A DNA stretch of 53,770 bases from Gnetum montanum (lineage: Eukaryota > Streptophyta > Gnetopsida > Gnetales > Gnetaceae): assembly GCA_015680685.1 (NCBI GenBank), contig MNCI01002829.1, positions 168,740-222,509 of the forward strand. The letters run 5' to 3'. Below are positions 1-10,289 of this stretch, piece after piece. The position numbers and the translations under genes were made by a program. Numbering within the stretch: the first letter of the stretch is position 1; each line of letters opens with the position of its first letter. The notes under the pieces are model-generated. The model saw only the letters and a list, made by a program, of their open reading frames with translations. It was not told the DNA's origin and searched no databases.

Positions 1-10
1 CCACTCATCA
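1..10 (+). repeat. 3' end of 5' LTR of A1
   Basis: The ten bases CCACTCATCA are identical to the last ten of the 3' LTR ending at 7853. They are directly followed by the primer binding site. Confidence 0.9.
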
Positions 11-11
11 T

Positions 12-29
12 TGGCGCCGTTGCCGGGGA
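12..29 (+). other. Primer binding site, tRNA-Asp (A1)
   Basis: TGGCGCCGTTGCCGGGGA lies one base after the LTR end. It is complementary to the 3' 18 bases of plant tRNA-Asp(GUC) including CCA. This is the primer used by Athila/Calypso-type elements. Confidence 0.93.
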
Positions 30-141
30 TGGTGCTAGTTATCTAGATTAGTTATATCATACAAGGTCACTGTAAAGAACTTAACGATATATCTCTTAAA
101 AAGAAGAAATTATAAAAAGTCACATAAACTCACACACAACA

Positions 142-2075
142 ATGCCTCTCCTACAAGATGATAATAACGCCACACTTAGTAGTGAGGAAGTTCATTGGAG
201 AACCAATGAGTTATATGAATGAACAAAAACAACGTCATCATAATGCACGGAAGCCTAACTTACTCGATGACGATGAACCCCCACTGGCCACTACAAGCCT
301 AACGCAAATACAAGAGACTGTTCGAATCTCACGTAGGCATCGTAAAGAGAGTCGACTACCCAGGCTCGATTTAAACAACTTTCCTAAATTTTCAGGAGGC
401 TATGACTTAGATCCGTATCAACATTTACAAGCCTTCTACGATGCCTGCACATGGAACAATGTTGATAACAGTTGGCAAAAACTGAAGCTCTTTCTTATGA
501 CACTCGTTGACCAAGCTAAAATATGGTATAGATCATTAAAACCAAACTCGATACAATGCTGGTCAACAATGGTAGAGGTCTTTAACGAAAAATATCAAAC
601 CTATGTAAGAGTGTCAGCCTTGAGGAAACAAATCCAAGAGTGGAAACAAGCAAAACATGAACCCTTGGACATGGCCTTAGAAAGATATTATTCACTGTTA
701 AACAATTGTCCAGGCCATGGGTTTTTCGAGGAAAGGCTAATGTACCATATCATTGATGGGCTACGTAATGAAACAAGAGAGACCTTAGGAACGTATGCCC
801 AAGGTCAACTATACAAACTACGAACCCATCAAATCCAAGGGCTTATTAAGTGGGTAGTAAAAGAAGAAGGAGAAATAGCTACATGGGAGAGTGTTGAAAA
901 ACATCAATGGGACCAAAATTTTAACTTAACAAAGGTCCCAGATCATAATAAGGAGAGATCAACAAATCTCAAGGTGGAAACATCATCTTTGCCAATACAA
1001 CAATCATTAGAAGAAGTTGAGGCAAAGATCAATAAGATGTTGGAATGGATGAATCAAAAGTGTGGAGAATACATCAACATCATTGGAGATAGAGTTTTGA
1101 CAACCCAAGAAGCAGGGCGAAATAATAGACATTCGAAAAGAAGGAATGAAGGGACTAAGTGCTCAACTGCCAATCCTACGTATGAATGCAACATATGCCT
1201 GTACGATCACCCCAAGGGTCAATGCCCCATACTGTTACATCTACATGAGCATTGGGGAAACACGTTACATCCAGAGTTCATACAGAGATATTGTGTTCGA
1301 TCACAGTGGCAACAATCCCAGTCGTGGGGGAATCCACCCTTATACTGGAGGCACCCTTCATATTATCTGAATCCAAACGCTTATCATGTTCAACACCCTA
1401 TTTCTTCAACTGGGCTTCCACACTTTATCTCACCACAACACCCTTCTCCACAATACTATCAGCCCATACCTCCAACACAACCACCACCTTGCACACTTTT
1501 CATTCCTCCTAACTTTCAACATTCTTATCCTTTTCCTCCTTCCACAATGCCACCAACTGTTCCTAAGGTGTTTGTACCACCGCAACCCACGAACCACACT
1601 TGTGCTACTGCTACTAACAGTAGTGAAGAGCCTCCTCAACATCAAAGGCGTCCTTTCTTTAAACACGGTCGTAGGAAGGGACAACATAACTCTGAGGCCA
1701 CTGCATCTTCCAACTCAGCACAAGTCCAACAATGTGGTGCACCCTTACCTTCGAACCCAGCACCTCATGTAACTTCATCAAGGCCACCAACTTACACTCC
1801 AACAACTATAAGGCCCAATGAACACAACCATGGGAGGCATCAGTCCAATCCTTGCATACCATCTAACGGTCCTAAACATCATAGTGGGTCAACTCGTTAT
1901 CTGTGAACTACATCGTATGTAGTGCCCCATTGTGTTTATTATAAAGTATGTGAAATCCAAGGTAATAAATATGGACCAGCTTCAATATTTCCAATATGCA
2001 AGGATCCTCATTTTCCATTTATTAATCCTTGCCATACTCAACCGTTTAGTTATGGGGGATACCCCCCATTTCAAT
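142..2075 (+). pseudogene. gag: gag of A1 (broken)
   Basis: Structural polyprotein of the retrotransposon, which would form the cytoplasmic virus-like particle. The likely start is the ATG at 142 (MPLLQDD...), matching the A3 start at 27627. A deletion near 217 relative to A3 shifts the frame, after which one frame runs open from 158 to 1903. The core is a retrotransposon-gag domain (about 360-900) with WYRSLKPNSI and a conserved LRKQIQEWKQ block. A zinc-knuckle-like CNICLYDHPKGQC (C-x2-C-x3-H-x4-C) follows near 1190, then a Pro/Gln/His-rich tail. TGA at 1904 sits where A3 has an Arg codon, and the frame continues to about 2075 (FSYGGYPPF). No protease motif follows. Gag identity is sure; exact ends are less so. 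Confidence 0.88.
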
Positions 2076-3974
2076 GACAAGCAGGATTAATAAATATTTT
2101 TCAATTTCTTTAATTTTTCAACTTTTTGTTTTCCAGTTTTTCATTTTTCAACTTTTTGTTTTATCTTTTTATTGTTTTATCTTTTTGTGTGTTTGTATTT
2201 TCATGTTTTTGTAAGTAATCTCATCTACGAATAAAACACTCATGTGGATCGTTGGTTGAGATGTGTTTTATGTTATTAAGTCATGAGTGATCAATTATTT
2301 AGAAGAGTGAGCCCACTACACCCACTCATCCACTCTACAAATAAGAGGTTCTGTTCGGGGGTATAGTGATATTCTTGATATTTTTAAAACTTAAAATTAA
2401 TTTTGTGTTCATTGTACCCAGAGTGAAGAAGGATGGACCAAGAGGGAATGGTTAGGGTGTGACATCAAGGAGACTTGTGGATTCTCTTTGGTGTCATCTG
2501 TGGGTGTTATCATGCGACTTGGTTGTACTAAGATCCTTGTAGATCTAATGAAAAATGGGAGTAAGAGTAATCAAAAGGGCACTTGAACATCAAAAGCTGT
2601 TCTAGGGGGTCCCACTGGAAAGACATGCACCCATGCTTGAAGGTTGGCAGCTTCTTTGGATTCAGTAAAGTGAAAAAGAAAAAAAAAAAGTGCCATAAAA
2701 AAAAAATCACTCCTCCCTTGCACTAAACGCCAAGGATTGTATGCCTTGTTGTTATGGTCCTCTCATAGTTGTTCATCATGGGATGAAACAATGCGATGTC
2801 ACTGATTAGAAGGATGGGCTTGGTCTGGATCTTGGAACGATGGGTTAATGACACCTTAATCATGCTTTTCATGCAGGATTCATTGTGCCCTGGGTCAATC
2901 ACCTCATGTCCCGATCTCTATGATCCCTTTCTACACTTCGTTTCATCTCACTGTTTGTGTAATTGTAGCTCGTGTCCCTTGTAACATAGATTTTTCATCT
3001 CATTTCGGCGATCTTTACATGCTTGTGTTTTGTGGAGTTAGTGCAGATTACCTCTAACCCTTCTAGTGGCCACGGACACTTTAAGTGTGATTACACAAGG
3101 GCATAATAGGTTGAAACCTGCTTTGGGGAGGACCCACTTGTGTAATTTTGTTGTAATCTTCATTAATCCCCTAGCCAGAACACACAATTTCTTACCCTCA
3201 GCTTAATTTTCATAAATTTCTTTCCCATTTATTAACCCTCAAAACTTTAACGTTCCAACGTACCATTACATTCCCTTTTCTTCATAACTGCCAAATTTTT
3301 AATTGCTAAATTCACATCATTATCATTCAAAGTGCCTCTCGCATTCATGTAATTACCCTTGAATATATTAATCCTTGTCCATGTCCTCGTTTTACATCAT
3401 TAATTTCAAGAAAATCATTAAAAATTTGGTCTTTTTCATGTGTCCCACCTTAGCTAGGACGAGATATCGTGTACGCGATATTGCGTCCTATTTTTCTATA
3501 AATAGGGATCTTCGCCGCAACACTTAGCATCATTGGGCCATTTACGTGGGGGGAATTCTTGAATTGTTTCTCTGCGACTTGTGATTGCGTGACCCTTACT
3601 TTTACACTTATATCTCATGCGCTGGTACTCCGATTTTAATTTCGTTTGAACCTGCTTGAGCCCAGAGTGTTCAGTTCAGTCGTGGGGGAGAGACACTTGT
3701 CGAAAAGTGCCTAACTTTTTTGAAATTTGTCATCGCCCAAAGGACATCAATTAGGGTAATTAATACTAACACTTAGGAAAATTGTGCCAAACATTATATA
3801 ACCCTTAAGTACACAGGGAGATTGACAATGAAACCCACCTAAGTCATAGGATCCATCATTATAATTTGAGGGCACGATCACACGATAACATAAGATCTTT
3901 AATTAAAGGCATGTAGTAAGGTATAACTTGAATTTGAAAACAACCTTACTAATGTTTGGCCCGTGTGATTGCAG
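2076..3974 (+). other. Non-coding spacer between gag and ORF3 (A1)
   Basis: No credible reading frame. It aligns in order with the spacers of A3 (29600-31515), B2 and C4. It holds a T-rich stretch (2095-2215), a conserved GGGGAGGACCCAC block at about 3118-3140, a palindrome plus TATA module at 3462-3505, a purine tract at 3679-3694 and a splice-acceptor-like end at 3974. In C4 pol lies before this spacer, so in A1 pol was removed between gag and here. Confidence 0.7.
3462..3505 (+). promoter_or_regulatory. Internal promoter-like module upstream of ORF3 (A1)
   Basis: GATATCGTGTACGCGATATT is a near-perfect copy of the LTR palindrome GATATCGCGTACGCGATATC. It is followed within about 15 bases by a TATA box, CTATAAATAG (3496-3505). 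The order palindrome-TATA-leader copies the LTR. A3 and C4 have equivalent modules at the same place. Promoter activity is inferred. Confidence 0.5.
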
Positions 3975-6764
3975 ATGGCCCCGAAACATTCACAGCAGGA
4001 GGGTCCTACCCAAGGTGGAGCGAAATAACCTAGGAGAGGTAGAAGGCAAGGTCCTGCCGGACAACATACCGAACAGGAGGTGCACTCATTTAGTATCCAT
4101 CAAGAAGAACCTCATACTAGACGATCTGGGTAGGCAGAAGGAGGAGTTGCTGCTGCGCCTGAACCGAGACAACAACTCACGTTGCACCCGAAATGTGTTC
4201 AGGCTATCCATACGAAGTCCACAATTGCTTCGGTGATTGTGGAACTTAACTTCGAATATTTTGTAGAGTTCGCTCCTGAGGCTGTTAGGGATCACCTTAA
4301 AAGGTCTCCCTTATGGCCTATCCTCTCTGAGTGCGGTGCCTGGTACTTAGGCGAAACGTACCTATTCTAGCACAATAAGAAGCAAGGCACCACGGTTAAC
4401 ATTGGTGGTCTGACAGTAGATTTTTCTGCACAAGCGATTTCGGAAGTGTTAAACCTTCCGAATTCAGGCCCCCATGTTGCTTGGTTATCCACCCGATCAG
4501 ACCCTGATGTGCGAAAGGATTAGTTAGAGAAGGCTTATGGCAGAGATAAAGCTTTTGGTGAGCTGACGACGGAAGAGCGAGTTTATTTCAAAATCGAAAC
4601 CTATCACCTCTTCCCCACAAAAGGTTTGAAAAGAATATCAACGTATGCGGCAAGAGGATGTGCAGTGTTGATGGGAAAGGTTAACGCTAACCTTCCCCAT
4701 CTATATTTGACGAAGATCCTAAGGCGATTCGAATAACAAAAGTCAGGGAAGATGGCACTCCCTTTTCCCTGCTTTATCAGAAAATTGTGCTGACGGGCTG
4801 GTATTCGAGGATACACAAATGACATCCTCCGAAAGGCCCAAAATGCTTCTTATGCTAAATTATTAAAGGCGCTAGCTCCAAGAAAGAGCACTGGCGAAGA
4901 GCTGAGACCAGATGAAGAAGAAGAAGAACAGATGATTGGATCACCTGCAACTCAACTTGCAGGACCCAGTCAACCTCCAGCCACAGGTCCCAGCCAACAA
5001 CAAGAAGCAGGACCTAGCACAGGCCAGGATTAGCCACCGCTGCAAGACTATAGACTGTCGATGAGCCATCTTAGGGCCATCACCGAGATAGTTAGTTGGG
5101 GAAGTCGTGATGACGTAAACCTCTTCCACGTCATCGATGATGCCGACCAACCTACTATTTCAGTAGATCGCACATGGGATGAGTTATCAATGTAAACAGG
5201 AGGAGGGGAAAGTAGATGGTCACAACAGATCTCTGGAAATGCGGCATCTTCTCAAGTGCAGTTAGAGACTGATGAAGGGGCCACTGTGGTGGTCATGCAA
5301 CACCAGGATGCCGCGGGAGTTACTGAAGTGGTTGCTGACCACATCAAAGAGTCCTGTAACATGCCTGTTGTACCACCGGCAGATCTTTCAGGAGCACAGG
5401 ATGCTCAAACTATTGCCGGAACCTCAATGGCTCCTGCGGAACATGAGAATGTATTGGACAGATTGCTTCAATTAGGACAAGTTTTGACGTCTCTGTTTGA
5501 CATCCCCTAGGATGTAACAACAATTCAATCAGACCTCATTTCCACAAAGGGGAAGCTGGTCATATCCGAAGTAAGGGCAGAGCATGCTGAAGCTGAAGTG
5601 CAGAAACTACAAGAGCAGCTCGTAGCCTTACAAGCAGCACAGTGGGATCCTTTGCAATTTGTTCTTGCAGACCAGCTAGACAACTTTAGAACCGAGCAAC
5701 TAACAGAACTAATTGTAGAAAATAAGAAGGTGGCAGAAGAAAAGGAGACGGCCACTTGGGATGTCTCCACAGCTCAAGCGCAAATTCATGCACATCTTAA
5801 GGCACTTAGGGCCTTAGAAGAAGAAAATAAGCAGTTGGTGGCAGATAACCTTCGGTTGACTTCTATGGAGAAACGAAAGAATGTTCTCGATGAACACTTT
5901 CATCAGTTACGAGAACAATTCATTCGGGTCAATCGAGATGTAATCCATTTAGCCAGAGAAAATCGAATCCTCTCAATGGAGGAGGTACGCGCTATTCGAC
6001 AAAAATCAGCCATCCAAATTAGCGTGTGGCAGAATGAGGCTAAACGACATGAGAAGCTGAAGGAGCATTTCTGTGATCAGATGGGGATGTACAAACAAAT
6101 CCTGGAGAAAGAGATCCATATGGCCAAGGCTCAAATCAACAACATCAGTGCCCAGCACACTGATTGGGGGGCCATATTGGACACTTATGCCTTCGCCCAC
6201 CAAGCGAAAATTAAGGACTGGGACTTGCAGATCTAGGACTTGACAGAGTACATGGAGTTGGCAAATCTCAGATATGCCAACCAGGCCATGTTAACAGCAG
6301 GACGCCTGAGGTCAGAGCTCGAGCAGCAGGTAGCTTCCACCCATATCAAATATGAAGCAGAATTTGCAGAGCGAAAGAAGTTGGCTGAGAAACTAGATGT
6401 CGCAAATTCTGAACTTGCGGTGGTAAAAGAAAGCTACCAAGGACAAAAAGATGTTGCAACCGACTTGGCTCGATGGCTAACAGAGCTTCATGAATACAAA
6501 GACAAAGCCAAAGCCTATGAAGAGGAACGACGGGTGTTCGCGGCATGGTATGTCAAGGCTAATTAAATGCTTCTGCAACTACCCTGTCCATGGGAAGTGC
6601 CGACTCTATCAAACATTGGAGCATCAGCATGGATGACACAAGACCCCCGGACCGAAGAGGAGAAGCTCCAGGCTATTCTTTAGCGTCGTCAACCTTCAAA
6701 GCTTGGAGCACGTGATAAAGGGAAAGCACCCATGGAGGAGCCACCGCCACCAGGAACTACATGA
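3975..6764 (+). pseudogene. ORF3 of A1: plant-transposon-protein-like domain + coiled coil (nonsense-broken)
   Basis: About 930 codons in one frame from ATG 3975 (MAPKHSQQ) to TGA 6762-6764, interrupted only by stop codons. Function unknown. An NLS-like basic run (K-[stop]-PRRGRR) is near residue 17. A globular domain spans about residues 70-285 (GAWYLGETY, TTVNIGGLTVDFSAQAI, YAARGCAVLMGK, LPFPCFIRKLC) and resembles the Pfam 'putative plant transposon protein' family; this is recognition by eye, not a search. A Pro/Gln/Ser linker lies at about 320-355 and a long Glu/Lys/Gln-rich coiled coil at about 515-865. The end is MEEPPPPGTT. No signal peptide or membrane segment is seen. Stops read mainly as CAG>TAG, CGA>TGA and TGG>TAG. 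The position after pol in related C4 equals the env-like slot of Athila. Confidence 0.75.
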
Positions 6765-6920
6765 GTTCCACATTTTTGTAGTTGTAGTATTTTTTCTCTG
6801 TGTTGTGTCTTCCCACACTGCAGCATTAGTCCATTTCTTTTTCCAGTTAATAATCCCATACCTATCCATTGTGTAATCACTAAAGCTTGTTCTCCTTATA
6901 ACTCGAGGATGAGTTTTTAT

Positions 6921-6935
6921 TCAGCCATGGGAGTA
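6921..6935 (+). other. Polypurine tract of A1
   Basis: TCAGCCATGGGAGTA lies directly before the 3' LTR and corresponds to TCAGTCATGGGGGTA in B2. It is the plus-strand primer site; one G of the run is replaced in this copy. Confidence 0.75.
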
Positions 6936-7853
6936 TGATGAGACGCGATTTGCATAGGCCGTGATATCGCGTACGCGATACGCGTCCGCTGCGATATTGC
7001 ATCCGCTGCGATATCACGTACGCGATATCGCAGTCTGCCGCCATATCTATAAAGAAGACGCAGCTCTCCCTTGTTTGGGATCCCAGTTTAGAGTAGTGAA
7101 GCTCTGGCAGTTTGATCCCCCCAGAGTTAGATTTTTTCCGTGTCTGCCCACAGTGTGGTGAATGTAATTGTACGGTGTCTTTATTTGAGTGTGTCGTACT
7201 TGGACACGCACATGACCGGCAATAAAGATCTAGATTACTTCATCATTGCAGCATTCACTTAGTTTATTTATTTGTTTGTTTATTTAATGTTATATATTGC
7301 TTTCATAGCGCGGTGTGAGTACGACTTGATTACGAGCATCTACGAATGTGTATGGCTAGTCAAGGAATCGGTTACTCATCGTGATTAGTCTCTCACCCTT
7401 AAACTCCTAGAAGCGGAACGAGTATGACTTGATTACGAGCATTTAAGTGTGACTACTTGGTAGCCCAGTGGTGTAGCTAGGATCTACGCTTGGTAGTCCT
7501 AGTGGTAGTCGTGCACGAGGTCCAAGATGTGTACGGTTGATCAAGGAATCGGTTGCTCGTCGCACTTAGGCTAGATTAGATTTTCTTACCCTTTCCCTCC
7601 TAGCTTAGCTTAGTTAATATTATTTTCCACTACCTTCAGGAGTAGCATAGATTAGAAACACATCATACACCTCACACTGGACTAAACCATACGTGACAAA
7701 TATACAATACTAGTCCAGGTGGGAAGACAACGAACTGCGACCTAAGGATAACTGTCTAGGTGCCACAACTAGTCCATCTACGGAGTTCGACCAAATCGCG
7801 CATGCAACACTCGTTTTGTATGGTTGAGTGTAGGGGTACCTCGCCACTCATCA
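6936..7853 (+). repeat. 3' LTR of A1 (918 bp)
   Basis: Starts TGATGAG and ends CTCATCA, so the ends form a 7-bp inverted repeat. U3 carries three GATATC/CGTACG-type palindromes (6963-7032), then TATAAA at 7048-7053. AATAAA at 7221-7226 marks the R-region poly(A) signal. It is longer than the A3 LTRs (about 850 bp) because a segment around 7316-7423 (ACTTGATTACGAGCAT twice) is duplicated. Confidence 0.93.
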
Positions 7854-8110
7854 GTTGGTTAAAGCATGAGGATTGTGGTTTGCAAGTCATAGGTTTAATT
7901 TTAATGAGTATATTGATATGACATAATGGTGTGTTTTGCTCAAGTTTTACAATTTTTTTTTTACCTTTTGTATTTTCAAATGAACAAAGTGGATGTTGTC
8001 AAAATCAAAACAATGAGGTATTAGCCTAGCAATAAGACCCTTGATTTAGAAACTTCAAGTTATAGGTTTAATTTTAGTGGGTAATGTTGAGTTATAAATT
8101 TCTAATTTGA
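7854..8110 (+). repeat. Possible tRNA-derived SINE remnant, A1 insertion site
   Basis: GTTGGTTAAAGCATGAGG followed by CATAGGTTTAATTTT resembles the A-box 3' half and a C-to-T-decayed B box of a tRNA-like promoter. A second similar module, TTAGCCTAGCAATAAGACCC with ATAGGTTTAATTTT, occurs at about 8018-8075. A1 inserted at the left edge, so the start is lost. Weak evidence. Confidence 0.3.
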
Positions 8111-9580
8111 CTATATGTCTTGGGGATAAATATTGTTTAGAAAAAATTTTAGGTTTTGACAACCCCAAAATCAAAACCATGAAATTCAAGCAAAGTATAC
8201 CATACAAGGCAATAGACTTAATATTTGAGCAATGCTTTTTACCATCATCTTGATGCCTGTTAAAGTAAGCAATGGATTTAGTGATGATTTACTATGGCTA
8301 GTTGTCTACTTGGCATCATAGTCACTACACACATATATCCCCAAATGACACATGTCTCACACTATGCTCTTCAAGAAATCTTCTTGTTAGCCCAATAAAC
8401 AAATAGAATAAATAAAGATCTAAACGTTAAAACTTTCTAAATTTGCTAGCACATGGTGAGAGCGAAAAACATCTAAAATAATGCAACCTTTTCGTAAAGA
8501 AGATTTTGAAAACCTGAGAATCTTAACCTTTGGCCAAGAATAAGTCATTGAACGGCCATATGAACTTTTTATTAATATTAAGCTCCTGCAATATTAAAAC
8601 AAACTTTTTAATATTGCATACAAAATGTATTTAACCCTCCAAAGAAAAGCAGAGTGAGCACTTCAAAGTTGATTCCTTTGCATGTGTGTCCGTATGATAC
8701 ATTACTTTCATCCACGCTCATCCAGGAGTGCCATGCTCATGGGAAAGCAACCTCCTCAAACCAAAAGCCCCTTCATGCAAGTATTTGCCCATGAGGTTCT
8801 AAATAATGAATGAAAACTTTTTCTCAGGAGGTGGAACACCCTCATCATGAAAGTATCTTTATCATCTCCTAGAGGGAGCTATGACATCTTTGCAAGCCAC
8901 ACCTTTTCTTTGAAATATCATGTCTACTTGTACTCCATAAGCAGTAGCTTTCCTGTAACAAGCAACCAGTAAGTTGGTTTGAATGCATTTGCATACATTG
9001 TTTATAATTTGTTAAATCATGGCAAGTGCATTCCATGCGTGTGCACAGTGGCAAGAAACCTCAAAAGGAGGGCTGCTGGTGGGCTTCCCTTTTTAAACAA
9101 GCACAGAATTCGGAAATATAAAAAAAATCCCAAAAACCTTGCGTTCATGTCATCCCTAAATCCCCGGGGCTCTGCTTTCATGGATGCAAGAGAACCCAAA
9201 AAAGGCAGTGGGTCTCTTATGAGACAGGTGAGCTTTGCTTAACTTAGCAGGATCCACAGAAAGAGCCCCACAACGGCCCGCATTATGTGGAAAATTGCAG
9301 GATTTCTGCGTCTTTTGCAGTGTTCAGAGGACGATGGATGGGCTCAGCCTCTCGTGTTTCCAACTGAGAGCAGCAGCAGGAAGATCAGGGCCCATGGTTC
9401 GCTTCAGAATTTAAGTTGCAGCAGGTTCCCTGTTTTCTTGCTTATTATTACATATGGAATCTACCTCCATACCAAGATATTGTGTCTGACTGTTAATGCC
9501 ATTGCTGCTCCTTCTGTTTTTTCTTACACATTTTCAGGTTTCCCCTTGGCTGGTTTTGGACGTGTCCTCTGCAGCACCTT
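8111..9580. other. Host spacer, no gene recognised
   Basis: Short frames occur on both strands but none shows a recognisable domain, consistent codon pattern or splice context. The right part could hold distal promoter sequence of the dioxygenase-like gene. Confidence 0.5.
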
Positions 9581-9585
9581 TCAAT

Positions 9586-9596
9586 TATATATATAC
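9586..9596 (+). promoter_or_regulatory. Candidate TATA box for the dioxygenase-like gene
   Basis: TATATATATAC is followed by a CT-rich stretch (CTCCCTCTCCC), a common plant core-promoter setting. It would give a leader of about 670 bases, perhaps with a leader intron. Position alone supports it. Confidence 0.3.
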
Positions 9597-9835
9597 TTTT
9601 GCTCCCTCTCCCACTGTTTGTGATCAGGGAATCTCCCATCTCCCAAGCCTCTGTTACATGTATCAGATTTCTGAATTCTGATGCTGCTGTGTTTGTCTTA
9701 TTGCATAGTCTGATGAGATTCCAGGCCTGCAGTTAAATTGGAGCGCTTGTGGATAGGTTAATCATCCTTTTGTCCTCGTGTTAATGAGATGTTTTTTGTT
9801 TGTTTTTGCACTCTGATTCGTTTTGGAGTTTTGTT

Positions 9836-10220
9836 TCTGGGCAAACTGAGAGATTGTGTTTGGTTTTCAGCAAGTTGAGGGTCTGGGTTTTGGTTTTTAG
9901 GCGAGAGATTTGGGACTTTGATGATCGTGGTTGAAGACTCACGGGATTGGTTTCTGTTTTAGGGGTATAGGAGAAGTGTTACGTTTCGTGGTTTAGGGTT
10001 TTTGTGAGACAATTTGAGAAATTGGGACTTGGATTTTGTCACAGGCATTAGTTTTCCGTTTTAGGCAAATTGAGAGACTCTGTTTTCAGTTTTCAATCAT
10101 TTCTGGACATTGTTTGTAGGTGTTGGGGATATCGGGGATTGGATTGCTTTGCCAGGCAATTCGGGAGATTGTATCTTCTTGGAAGACTCTGGTTTTTGTT
10201 TTAGGCAATTAGAGATATTG
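9836..10220 (+). repeat. Degenerate repeats in the gene leader
   Basis: Variants of TTTTAGGCAAATTGAGAGA recur near 9840, 9896, 10010, 10060, 10156 and 10200, separated by T/G-rich DNA. They look like an old tandem array in the presumed 5' leader or leader intron. Confidence 0.45.
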
Positions 10221-10289
10221 AAGTTTTGCTAGAGGTAGTTGCAGAGATAGGATTCTGATTTGTAAAAAAGAAAAAAAACAAAAAACAAA

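Larger units (their letters stand above)
1..7853 (+). mobile_element. LTR retrotransposon A1 (gag + ORF3, no pol), 5' LTR cut by window start
   Basis: Athila-like Ty3/gypsy LTR retrotransposon lacking protease, reverse transcriptase and integrase. The window opens on the last 10 bases of the 5' LTR, followed by a primer site for tRNA-Asp, a gag frame, about 1.9 kb of non-coding DNA, a long ORF3, a purine-rich tract and a 918-bp 3' LTR. The layout matches A3, which is complete with a target duplication, so loss of pol is a property of the family and not of this copy alone. It must have been mobilised with enzymes from a relative such as C4. The 3' flank begins GTTGG; the matching target duplication lies outside the window. 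Confidence 0.93.

Noticed and set aside
2528-2984. Short frames on both strands in the A1 spacer
   Set aside because: The same DNA in A3, B2 and C4 does not keep these frames open.
3462-3505. Internal palindrome module as a relic LTR from a nested insertion
   Set aside because: It lacks the TGATGAG/CTCATCA ends, has no target duplication, and occurs at the same site in three elements.
3975-6764. ORF3 as an envelope (retrovirus-like) gene
   Set aside because: Position fits, but no signal peptide, transmembrane segment or furin-like site is seen, and the C-terminal half is a long hydrophilic coiled coil.
3975-6764. ORF3 as a DNA transposase because it resembles a 'plant transposon protein' domain
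   Set aside because: That family name is descriptive; no DDE catalytic triad is apparent and the gene sits consistently within LTR retrotransposons.
6963-7032. Palindrome clusters as a CRISPR array or bacterial terminators
   Set aside because: Units are contiguous degenerate palindromes in LTR U3 of a plant genome, without spacers of constant size or T tracts.
9285-9623. 112-codon plus-strand frame upstream of the dioxygenase-like gene
   Set aside because: Composition and content look like translated promoter or leader DNA; it overlaps the candidate TATA box and has no domain.
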